From: Clostridiaceae bacterium
GTDB lineage: Bacteria > Bacillota > Clostridia > Oscillospirales > Acutalibacteraceae
Direction of reading: 5' to 3'
Assembly (NCBI GenBank): GCA_904501755.1
Contig: CAJGBV010000033.1
Span: 1 to 12,582 of the forward strand
DNA length: 12,582 nucleotides
A program made the position numbers and the translations under genes. Position 1 is the first letter of the stretch, and every line of letters begins with the position of its first letter. The notes under the pieces were generated by a model. The model saw nothing but the letters and a program-made list of their open reading frames with translations, had not been told where the DNA came from and did no database searches. Of the stretch, positions 7,152-12,582 are shown in pieces.

Positions 7152-9014
7152 ATGCCTTTTCTGCCTATTACAAAAAAAGAAATGAATATGCTTGGATGGG
7201 AGCGTCCCGATTTTGTACTTGTTACGGGGGATGCGTATGTTGACCATCCTTCTTTTGGTACAGCTGTAATTTCCCGTGTACTTGAAAATGCTGGATTTAA
7301 CATTTGCATACTTTCACAGCCAAGATGCGATGAGGATTACAAGCGTTTTGGTACACCGTTGCTTGGTTTTCTTGTAAACGGCGGTAATATTGATTCTATG
7401 GTTGCACATTATACTGCAGCTAAGAAAAAAAGAAGTGACGATGCATATACACCCGGCGGAAAAGCGGGGGCTCGTCCCGACAGAGCGGTTATTGTATATT
7501 CTAAAAACATCCGTCGTATTTTTGGTAAAATATTTATAGGTATTGGCGGCATAGAGGCATCTCTTCGCAGATTTGCCCATTACGATTACTGGGATGACAA
7601 AGTCAGACCTTCAATTTTAATTGACAGTGATGCCGATTTGCTTATGTACGGTATGGGAGAAAAGCATATTGTTGAAATAGCTCAACGTTTAAGAAACGGT
7701 GAGAATTCTGATACACTTACCGATATTAAGGGTACCTGTTATGCGGTTGAAACAAAAAATTATGTTCCTATGTCGGTAAAGGAATGTCCAAGCTTTGAAG
7801 AGGTGAGCGAGCTGAGTAATAACGGCAAAAAGAAATATGCCGTTGCTACTAAAATTCAACAAACAGAACACGATGCTGTCAGAGGAAAAACCGTAATTCA
7901 GCGTCATGGTTCGAAGATTGTAGTTCAGAATCCGCCTATGCCGCCCCTTAATCAAGAGGAAATGGATGAGGTATATTCATTACCTTATATGAGGGAGGCT
8001 CATCCCTCTTATGAAGCTTTGGGCGGAGTTCCCGGTACATTGGAGGTTAAATTTTCTATTATTCATAACAGAGGCTGTTTTGGTGCCTGTAATTTTTGCT
8101 CTCTTGCATATCATCAGGGACGGACTATTTCCTGTAGAAGCCACGAGTCTGTTATTGAAGAGGCTAAAAAAATCACCGAAATGGAGGACTTTAAGGGCTA
8201 TATACACGATGTCGGCGGACCTACTGCTAATTTCCGTGCACCCTCCTGTGACGGACAACTAAAAAACGGTGTTTGTGGTGATAAAAAATGTCTTGCACCT
8301 ACTATGTGTCCTGCTGTTAATGTTGACCACAGCGATTATCTTTCCTTGCTCAGAAAATTGAGATGTATTCCTAAAATCAAGAAAGTATTTATACGCTCGG
8401 GAATAAGATTTGACTATCTTATCGCTGACAAGGATGAAAGCTTTTTCAAGGAGCTTGTAAAATATCATGTTAGTGGACAGTTAAAGGTTGCTCCTGAACA
8501 TTGTTCTAATAATGTTCTTAAAAGAATGGGTAAACCGAAAATAGAGGTTTATGAGAAATTTAAGAAAAGATTTTATGAGCTTACCGAAAGTATAGGTAAA
8601 AAACAGTTTCTTGTTCCATATCTAATGTCTTCACACCCGGGCAGTACCATTAACGATGCTATCGAACTTGCATTATTTTTAAAAAGGGAAGGGCTTCATC
8701 CCGAACAGGTACAGGATTTTTATCCGACACCGGGTACTGTTTCAACCTGTATGTTTTATACCGGTTTTGACCCTTTTACTATGGAAGCAGTATATGTTCC
8801 TATAACTTCTGAGGAAAAAGCAGAACAACGTGCATTGCTTCAATATTTTAAACCTGAAAACAGAGATATTGTTAGAAAAGCATTAAGAAAAGCTAACAGA
8901 TTTGACCTTATTGGCAACGGAAAGAACTGTCTTGTTCCGCAAGCTATGAGTAACACAAAATCCAATGTAAAGACAAAGAAAATTAATCACAGTAAAAAAC
9001 CAAAGAAAAAATAG
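7152..9014 (+). CDS. ygiQ: YgiQ family radical SAM protein (UPF0313)
   Basis: A 620-residue radical S-adenosylmethionine protein of unknown substrate. The conserved N-terminal region starts with MPFLPITKKEMNMLGWERPD and continues VLVTGDAYVDHPSFGTAVI. The radical SAM cluster motif is CFGACNFC, with Cys309, Cys313 and Cys316. Further conserved segments include the cysteine-rich stretch CGDKKCLAPTMCP and the C-terminal FYPTPGTVSTCMFYTG. The tail is lysine-rich and poorly conserved. The length is typical for the family. AAGGAG at 7139-7144 supports the start. It is the first gene of an operon with two rRNA methyltransferases, 12 nt before rsmE. That hints at an RNA- or translation-linked role, but this is only gene-neighbour inference. 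Confidence 0.94.
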   Translation: MPFLPITKKEMNMLGWERPDFVLVTGDAYVDHPSFGTAVISRVLENAGFNICILSQPRCDEDYKRFGTPLLGFLVNGGNIDSMVAHYTAAKKKRSDDAYTPGGKAGARPDRAVIVYSKNIRRIFGKIFIGIGGIEASLRRFAHYDYWDDKVRPSILIDSDADLLMYGMGEKHIVEIAQRLRNGENSDTLTDIKGTCYAVETKNYVPMSVKECPSFEEVSELSNNGKKKYAVATKIQQTEHDAVRGKTVIQRHGSKIVVQNPPMPPLNQEEMDEVYSLPYMREAHPSYEALGGVPGTLEVKFSIIHNRGCFGACNFCSLAYHQGRTISCRSHESVIEEAKKITEMEDFKGYIHDVGGPTANFRAPSCDGQLKNGVCGDKKCLAPTMCPAVNVDHSDYLSLLRKLRCIPKIKKVFIRSGIRFDYLIADKDESFFKELVKYHVSGQLKVAPEHCSNNVLKRMGKPKIEVYEKFKKRFYELTESIGKKQFLVPYLMSSHPGSTINDAIELALFLKREGLHPEQVQDFYPTPGTVSTCMFYTGFDPFTMEAVYVPITSEEKAEQRALLQYFKPENRDIVRKALRKANRFDLIGNGKNCLVPQAMSNTKSNVKTKKINHSKKPKKK

Positions 9015-9026
9015 ACGAGGTAATTT

Positions 9027-9782
9027 ATGTATAATTTTTTTGTAGATATGAATAAAGCAACCTCATCAGGTTATGTAATTGATGGAGCTGATTACAATCA
9101 TATCGTCAATGTTTTGAGAATGAAGGTAAATGACAGATTTCTTGCTTCCTGTGAGGGAAAAAGCGATTTGTGCAAAATTATATCTATTGATAGTGAAAGT
9201 GTAATAGTTGATATAATTGAAGAAAATTATTGCAGTAATGAACTACCTGTAGAGCTTTATTTGTTTCAGGGTTTACCCAAAAACGATAAAATGGAGCTTA
9301 TTATTCAAAAAACTGTCGAGCTTGGTATTTCAAAAATTTATCCAGTAGAAATGAAAAACTGCGTAGTCAAACTTGATGAAAAAAAGAAGCAAAGTAAGGT
9401 TTCGCGTTGGCAAACAATTGCAGAAAGTGCCGCTAAGCAGAGTAAGAGAAATTTGATTCCGTCCGTTTGTGAGGTTGTTACTTTTGACGATATGTTAAAA
9501 ATTGCTAAAGAGCTTGATTTATTTATCGTACCTTATGAAAATCAGTCAGGTATGAGTTCTTTGAAAAATATTTTAGGAAACTTAAGAAGCGGTATGAAGG
9601 TTGGTGTACTTATAGGTCCCGAAGGCGGTTTTGCCCAAAAGGAAATTGAAAAAATTAATTTTGATAATGCAAAGCTTGTTTCACTCGGGAAGCGGATTTT
9701 GCGTACCGAAACAGCAGCGATTGTCAGTGTTTCTGCACTTATGCTGGATATTGAACTTAATTTTGGCGGTGAAGCGTTATGA
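9027..9782 (+). CDS. rsmE: 16S rRNA m3U1498 methyltransferase RsmE
   Basis: A 251-residue SPOUT-type enzyme that methylates N3 of U1498 in 16S rRNA, using S-adenosylmethionine. The N-terminal PUA-like domain (about 1-70) includes DYNHIVNVLRMKVNDRF. The SPOUT domain shows the cofactor-knot motifs LIGPEGGF (residues 195-202) and SLGKRILRTETAA (219-231), and an earlier KTVELGISKIYPVEM. The length is standard. GAGG at 9017-9020 precedes the ATG. The last codons overlap the next gene by 4 nt (ATGA), so it is translationally coupled to the rsmF-like gene. Confidence 0.96.
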   Translation: MYNFFVDMNKATSSGYVIDGADYNHIVNVLRMKVNDRFLASCEGKSDLCKIISIDSESVIVDIIEENYCSNELPVELYLFQGLPKNDKMELIIQKTVELGISKIYPVEMKNCVVKLDEKKKQSKVSRWQTIAESAAKQSKRNLIPSVCEVVTFDDMLKIAKELDLFIVPYENQSGMSSLKNILGNLRSGMKVGVLIGPEGGFAQKEIEKINFDNAKLVSLGKRILRTETAAIVSVSALMLDIELNFGGEAL

Positions 9783-11131
9783 TTACTCTTCCTCATACAT
9801 TCAAGGAGAGAATGAAAAAACTTTTAAAAGAAGAATTTGAAGATTTTTTAAAGACTCTCGAACAACCGCCTATAAAAGCATATAGAATAAATACAGAAAA
9901 AATATCGGTAGATGATTTTTCAAAAATCAGCCCTTTCGGTGACAATAAAATACCTTATGTTGATAACGGTTTTTACCTTGAGTATGATAAGGTTGGTAAT
10001 CATCCGTATCACCATGCTGGTATGATATATGTGCAGGAGCCGTCCGCTATGGCACCAGTTGAAGCAATTGAGATTAATGAAAACTGGAATGTGCTTGATA
10101 TGTGTGCTGCTCCCGGTGGTAAAAGTACACAGATAAAAAATAAATTAGGGGAAAACGGTGTTCTTGTCAGTAATGAAATAGTTATGAATCGTTGTAAAAC
10201 CTTGACGGGAAATATCGAACGACTCGGACTTAAAAACTGCGTTACAACCTGTATGGATACACATCGACTTGCAAAAACTTTTCCAAGCACCTTTGATATG
10301 ATTATGGTTGATGCTCCTTGCTCAGGGGAAGGTATGTTCAGAAAAGAGATGGCGGCTATTGACTGCTGGAGCGAAGAGAATGTTAAAATGTGCGCACAAA
10401 GGCAGAACGAAATTTTAGATAATGCTGTCGTATGTCTTAAAAAGGGCGGTTATATAGTATATTCTACCTGTACATATTCATTAGAAGAAAACGAAATGGT
10501 AGTTGATGCCTTTTTAAATAAGCATACTGATTTCGAAATCGTTCCCGTAAGAGAAAAGCTTCAGCCTTTCGGCAGTGACGGTGTGCTTTTTGAGGGTTGT
10601 ATTAACGAAAACATTACTTTGTGCAAGAGGTTTTATCCACATAAAAACAGGGGAGAGGGGCAGTTTGTTGCTGTTCTCCATAATATAGAAAAGCCTGAAA
10701 ATAATCCTGAAAATATAACCGCACCAAGTCGAATTGATAAAATTGTTTTTGATTTTCTTGATGATGTACTGATAGATTATAACAAGGATAATGTTCTAAT
10801 GTACTCCGATAATCCTGTGTATTTTATACCTAACTTTCCGGTACAAAAAGGCACTGCTTTTTCTTGCGGTGTAACTATCGGAGAAATCAAGAAAAACTAT
10901 GTTTTGCCTCATCACCAGTTTTTTATGGCTATGGGCAAAAATTTCAAACGTAAGATAAACTTGGAATTAAACAGCAGAGAACTGAGTATGTATTTGCACG
11001 GCGAAGCATTTGAAACCGAGTTGGACGACGGTTGGGCAGTTGTTTGTGTTGATGGTTGTAGTATAGGCGGTGTTAAGATATCAAACTTATTTGCAAAAAA
11101 CCATTATCCAAAGGGACTAAGAACTTTATAA
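9779..11131 (+). CDS. RsmF/NOP2/Sun family rRNA m5C methyltransferase
   Basis: A 450-residue S-adenosylmethionine-dependent RNA cytosine-5 methyltransferase. An N-terminal substrate-binding region (about 1-95) precedes the Rossmann core. Motif I is DMCAAPGGKST (Asp107 to about 117). Motif IV is VDAPCSGEG with Cys181. Motif VI is STCTYSLEENE with Cys231, the expected nucleophile. The C-terminal extension (about 300-450) fits the RsmF/YebU architecture with a PUA-like end finishing NHYPKGLRTL. E. coli RsmF modifies 16S rRNA C1407; the exact target here is not proven. The start overlaps rsmE by ATGA. No terminator follows: the tRNA promoter begins 7 nt after the stop, so operon transcripts may run into the tRNA genes. 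Confidence 0.92.
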   Translation: MITLPHTFKERMKKLLKEEFEDFLKTLEQPPIKAYRINTEKISVDDFSKISPFGDNKIPYVDNGFYLEYDKVGNHPYHHAGMIYVQEPSAMAPVEAIEINENWNVLDMCAAPGGKSTQIKNKLGENGVLVSNEIVMNRCKTLTGNIERLGLKNCVTTCMDTHRLAKTFPSTFDMIMVDAPCSGEGMFRKEMAAIDCWSEENVKMCAQRQNEILDNAVVCLKKGGYIVYSTCTYSLEENEMVVDAFLNKHTDFEIVPVREKLQPFGSDGVLFEGCINENITLCKRFYPHKNRGEGQFVAVLHNIEKPENNPENITAPSRIDKIVFDFLDDVLIDYNKDNVLMYSDNPVYFIPNFPVQKGTAFSCGVTIGEIKKNYVLPHHQFFMAMGKNFKRKINLELNSRELSMYLHGEAFETELDDGWAVVCVDGCSIGGVKISNLFAKNHYPKGLRTL

Positions 11132-11137
11132 ATTTCC

Positions 11138-11166
11138 TTGACAAAACTATTTGAACAAATTATAAT
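11138..11166 (+). promoter_or_regulatory. Perfect-consensus sigma-A promoter of the tRNA-Ser region
   Basis: TTGACA (11138-11143), exactly 17 nt, then TATAAT (11161-11166). All twelve hexamer bases match consensus. It lies 20 nt before the tRNA-Ser fragment at 11187, so the gene it originally served was evidently that first tRNA-Ser copy. Confidence 0.93.
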
Positions 11167-11185
11167 ATCAATTGTCTGAAATTTC

Positions 11186-11226
11186 TGGAGACGTATCGAA
11201 GTGGTCATAACGGGGCTGACTCGAAA
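11186..11226 (+). repeat. 41-bp direct repeat, copy 1
   Basis: These 41 bases, one T plus the first 40 nt of tRNA-Ser(CGA), are identical to 11369-11409 with a period of 183 bp. Flanking bases differ on both sides, so the repeat has sharp ends: its left end is at the tRNA 5' end and its right end in the anticodon loop. Confidence 0.95.
11187..11226 (+). pseudogene. tRNA-Ser(CGA) 5'-half remnant
   Basis: This is the 5' half of a tRNA-Ser: acceptor strand GGAGACG, the D arm, the 5' anticodon-stem strand GCTGA and the whole loop CTCGAAA. After the last A of the loop the sequence departs from tRNA completely (CATAGTCGGG instead of TCAGTTAGGG). It has no 3' anticodon-stem strand, variable arm, T arm or acceptor 3' strand, so it cannot form a tRNA. 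It retains the consensus promoter and should be transcribed. Confidence 0.88.
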
Positions 11227-11368
11227 CATAGTCGGGTCTGTCACACACCCATCGGTGAAACTCCGCTGTTTATCGGCGTTTACGCCACGTGCATTTGCAC
11301 TTTTGAAAACTCGCATCTCGCAGTTTTCTCGCAATTTGGTAATTAGGCTCTGCCTTTACAATTTTATA
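11227..11368 (+). other. Hairpin-rich spacer between the tRNA-Ser fragment and the intact copy
   Basis: These 142 nt hold no convincing gene. They contain GGCGTTTACGCC (11275-11286) and GTGCATTTGCAC (11289-11300). A 7-bp inverted repeat GAAAACT/AGTTTTC spans 11305-11328. CTCGCA occurs three times (11310, 11318, 11328). The closely stacked short palindromes suggest a structured RNA segment or a small palindromic repeat element. A possible -10 (TACAAT, 11357-11362) lies just before the intact tRNA, without a good -35. Confidence 0.6.
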
Positions 11369-11409
11369 TGGAGACGTATCGAAGTGGTCATAACGGGGCT
11401 GACTCGAAA
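11369..11409 (+). repeat. 41-bp direct repeat, copy 2 (inside intact tRNA-Ser)
   Basis: Identical to 11186-11226. This copy continues into the complete tRNA-Ser(CGA). Confidence 0.95.
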
Positions 11410-11458
11410 TCAGTTAGGGAGCAATCCCCCGCGAGTTCGAATCTCGCCGTCTCCGCCA
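11370..11458 (+). tRNA. tRNA-Ser (anticodon CGA)
   Basis: A complete class-II tRNA of 89 nt with encoded CCA. Acceptor GGAGACG pairs with CGTCTCC and the discriminator is G. The anticodon arm GCTGA-CTCGAAA-TCAGT gives anticodon CGA, reading UCG. A long serine variable arm contains GGGAGCAATCCC, and the T arm is GCGAG-TTCGAAT-CTCGC. It lacks a clear promoter of its own and is probably transcribed from the consensus promoter at 11138-11166 through the truncated copy. Confidence 0.96.
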
Positions 11459-11460
11459 AG

Positions 11461-11495
11461 GCGGAGTTGCTTATGCAACTCCGCTTAGTATTTTT
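11461..11495 (+). terminator. Intrinsic terminator after tRNA-Ser
   Basis: A 10-bp perfect stem GCGGAGTTGC/GCAACTCCGC (11461-11470 with 11475-11484) and a TTAT loop are followed by TTAGTATTTTT. It starts 3 nt after the tRNA CCA. The T-run is interrupted, so termination may be partial, which would let the next tRNA-like gene be expressed. A competing hairpin, CCGCC/GGCGG at 11453-11464, overlaps the tRNA 3' end. Confidence 0.78.
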
Positions 11496-11498
11496 AAT

Positions 11499-11572
11499 GC
11501 CGTATTAGCTCAGTTGGATAGAGTGACCCTCTGCTAAAGGGTAGGTCGTGGGTTCGAGTCCCACATACGAAT
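11499..11572 (+). tRNA. tRNA-Arg-like gene with GCT anticodon and damaged acceptor (probable pseudo-tRNA)
   Basis: A class-I cloverleaf: D arm GCTC-AGTTGGATA-GAGT, anticodon arm ACCCT-CTGCTAA-AGGGT, 5-nt variable loop AGGTC and T arm GTGGG-TTCGAGT-CCCAC. The anticodon is GCT, which would read the serine codons AGC and AGU. True bacterial serine tRNAs have a long variable arm, absent here. The D loop with GGATA is tRNA-Arg-like, and one base change would give the arginine anticodon TCT. Acceptor strand GCCGTAT faces ATACGAA, so the two terminal pairs (1-72, 2-71) are mismatched, and no CCA follows. The break in the 3' acceptor strand, next to an integrase gene, fits a tRNA used as an integration site whose last bases were replaced by element DNA. 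No own promoter is visible. Confidence 0.75.
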
Positions 11573-11590
11573 ATTTCCATCATCTTGATG
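11548..11590 (+). other. Candidate attachment-site junction of the tyrosine-integrase element
   Basis: The T arm and acceptor 3' strand of the tRNA-like gene run intact to ATACG (11565-11569) and then lose homology with a normal acceptor end. A small inverted repeat, CATCA-TCT-TGATG (11578-11590), follows. The integrase gene ends about 80 nt away and is transcribed towards this point, as with int genes next to att in Tn916-like elements. The exact core cannot be defined without the other end of the element. Confidence 0.45.
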
Positions 11591-11608
11591 TTTATATATT
11601 ATTCAAGT

Positions 11609-11650
11609 AACATCTTAAAAGTCGCAGTGGCTTTTAAGATGTTTTCTTTT
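11609..11650 (+). terminator. Intrinsic terminator after the tRNA cluster
   Basis: A 13-bp perfect stem AACATCTTAAAAG/CTTTTAAGATGTT (11609-11621 with 11631-11643) is followed by TTTTCTTTTTT on the plus strand. The 9-nt loop can form two further weak pairs around a G-C. It separates the tRNA genes from the convergent integrase, and its T-run adjoins the integrase stop codon at 11650-11652. It may be supplied by the element. Confidence 0.8.
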
Positions 11651-12582
11651 TACCCCAAGGCTGAGCCGATTGCCATTGCACTTGCTTTCTTACTTTCACT
11701 ATCAATGTGACTGTAAATGTTGGCTGTCGTTCCCATATCAGAGTGTCCAAGCCAGTCCTGAATCATTTTCATCGGCACACCGTTTGCGAGTAGAAGTGAA
11801 GCGCAACTGTGTCTGAGGTCGTGAAAGCGTACGGGTTTTAATCCTTTTTCTTTCAGCACCACTTTGAAATGATCGGTCACGTAGTTCGGTTTTATTAATT
11901 CACCGATTGCATCTACACAGATGTAGTCGGTATATTTTTTGCAGTAACCTCGGCGCATCACCCGCATCATTTCTTCTTGCTTTTCTTTCTCAGCAAGGAG
12001 AACATCTTCCACTTGCGGTATCAAAGGCAATGTGCGGTAGGACGATTTTGTTTTCATAACGTCCATTCCGACCACACCTTTATCGTTCTGCACCACCTTG
12101 TGATTGACGCTGACCGTCTTATTTTCAAAGTCAACCGCCGACCATTTCAGTCCAAGCACTTCGCTGCGGCGGAGTCCGTAGTAAGCGGCAAGGAAGATTA
12201 CAATGTGTATCGGGTCATTCGCCGTCTTGTCAAGCAACTCTTTCAGCTCACCGGCGTTATAATATTTGCCAATGTACTGTTGCGCCTTTGGTCTGTCTGC
12301 TTGTTCAACAGGATTGCTTGGTATGATTCTACGCTTGACCGCCGACTTGAAAGCAAGATGCAACAGCGCGTGATGGCGTTGAGCAGTAGTGCCTTTAAGT
12401 CCGTCGTTGCGGATACGGATATAGTAATCGTTGATTTCATCACCCGTAATATCCTTGACCTTGAGGTCACCGCACTCACGGAAGAACGGAACCATACGTG
12501 ACTGTATCATCAGCTTGTAGCCTTCGTATGTGGTTTCCGATACGTTCACCTTGTGCGACTCCAACCACTCGGGAAGGTAATC
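11650..12582 (-). CDS. Tyrosine recombinase/integrase of an integrative element (5' end beyond window)
   Basis: A phage/ICE-type integrase. The frame is open to the window edge, with 310 residues visible starting DYLPEWLESHKV; its N-terminus lies to the right. A TTG 18 nt from the edge could be mistaken for a start, but the preceding in-frame residues fit the usual arm-to-core linker, so the gene is longer. The core-binding (SAM-like) domain is about visible residues 10-100. The catalytic domain follows, with Arg138 (YYGLRRSEVLGLKW), Lys178 (MKTKSSYRTLP), His254 and Arg257 (RFHDLRHSCASL), His280 (WLGHSDMGTT) and Tyr290 (ANIYSHID): the complete R-K-H-R-H-Y set. Its codons are visibly more GC-rich than those of the host genes to the left, which supports horizontal origin. 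It reads towards the tRNA-like gene at 11499. Confidence 0.93.
   Translation of the reverse strand, partial: DYLPEWLESHKVNVSETTYEGYKLMIQSRMVPFFRECGDLKVKDITGDEINDYYIRIRNDGLKGTTAQRHHALLHLAFKSAVKRRIIPSNPVEQADRPKAQQYIGKYYNAGELKELLDKTANDPIHIVIFLAAYYGLRRSEVLGLKWSAVDFENKTVSVNHKVVQNDKGVVGMDVMKTKSSYRTLPLIPQVEDVLLAEKEKQEEMMRVMRRGYCKKYTDYICVDAIGELIKPNYVTDHFKVVLKEKGLKPVRFHDLRHSCASLLLANGVPMKMIQDWLGHSDMGTTANIYSHIDSESKKASAMAIGSALG

Noticed and set aside
9542..9796. Minus-strand frame of 84 codons opposite rsmE
   Set aside because: It lies antisense to the conserved SPOUT motifs of rsmE and has no ribosome binding site; it is a shadow of that gene, as are the other antisense frames over icd, ygiQ and the rsmF-like gene.
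11226..11369. Group I intron or its remnant in the tRNA-Ser anticodon loop
   Set aside because: The 5' half of the tRNA is repeated after the insert, which an intron would not do, and I could not see a catalytic core in so short a segment.
11201..11488. A 95-codon open frame on the plus strand across the tRNA-Ser region
   Set aside because: It translates two tRNA-Ser segments and the spacer; the repeated residues VITGLTRN come from the duplicated tRNA sequence, so it is not a protein gene.
11977..12501. Plus-strand frame of 174 codons opposite the integrase
   Set aside because: The minus strand carries a full catalytic set of a tyrosine recombinase; the plus frame has no recognisable domain or start signal.
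12562..12564. TTG as the integrase start codon
   Set aside because: No good ribosome binding site is present and the frame continues open to the window edge with integrase-like residues; the gene is truncated by the window.

Overview
The window looks like a low-GC Gram-positive gut-type bacterium, probably a clostridium of the Ruminococcaceae/Oscillospiraceae kind. This is inferred from AT-rich coding sequence, strong purine-rich ribosome binding sites, consensus sigma-A promoters, intrinsic terminators, and the particular families present (TnpX-like large serine recombinase, Firmicute phage collagen-like tail protein, clostridial FliB-like methylase). No gene fixes the species.

Layout. At 1-1774 lies the end of a mobile element: the last codons of an unidentified gene, translationally coupled to a large serine recombinase. 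A tRNA-Leu(CAA) on the minus strand follows, with its own promoter and terminator (1825-1990). At 2122-4950 is a compact phage-derived cassette: a collagen-like tail or baseplate protein, a second tail-fibre-like protein, a 53-residue protein and a peptidoglycan amidase, with no capsid, tape-measure, holin or integrase genes. Ordinary chromosomal genes occupy 5027-11131: NADP-type isocitrate dehydrogenase, a convergent short FliB-like protein, then a tight operon of ygiQ, rsmE and an rsmF-like gene.

The most unusual DNA is 11132-11650. A perfect-consensus promoter (TTGACA, 17 nt, TATAAT) drives first a truncated 5' half of tRNA-Ser(CGA), cut exactly in the anticodon loop. A 142-nt hairpin-rich spacer follows, then a complete tRNA-Ser(CGA) whose first 40 nt are identical to the fragment. 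After a terminator comes a class-I, tRNA-Arg-like gene with a GCT (serine) anticodon and a damaged acceptor 3' end. A tyrosine integrase follows on the minus strand, open to the window edge, which marks the end of a second integrative element continuing to the right.

Thus about 10 kb of host chromosome, including a phage remnant, is flanked by the ends of two unrelated integrative elements, one using serine and one using tyrosine recombination, each next to tRNA genes. The rsmE/rsmF-like pair and the tRNA genes belong to translation; isocitrate dehydrogenase is central metabolism; the recombinases and phage genes are accessory.
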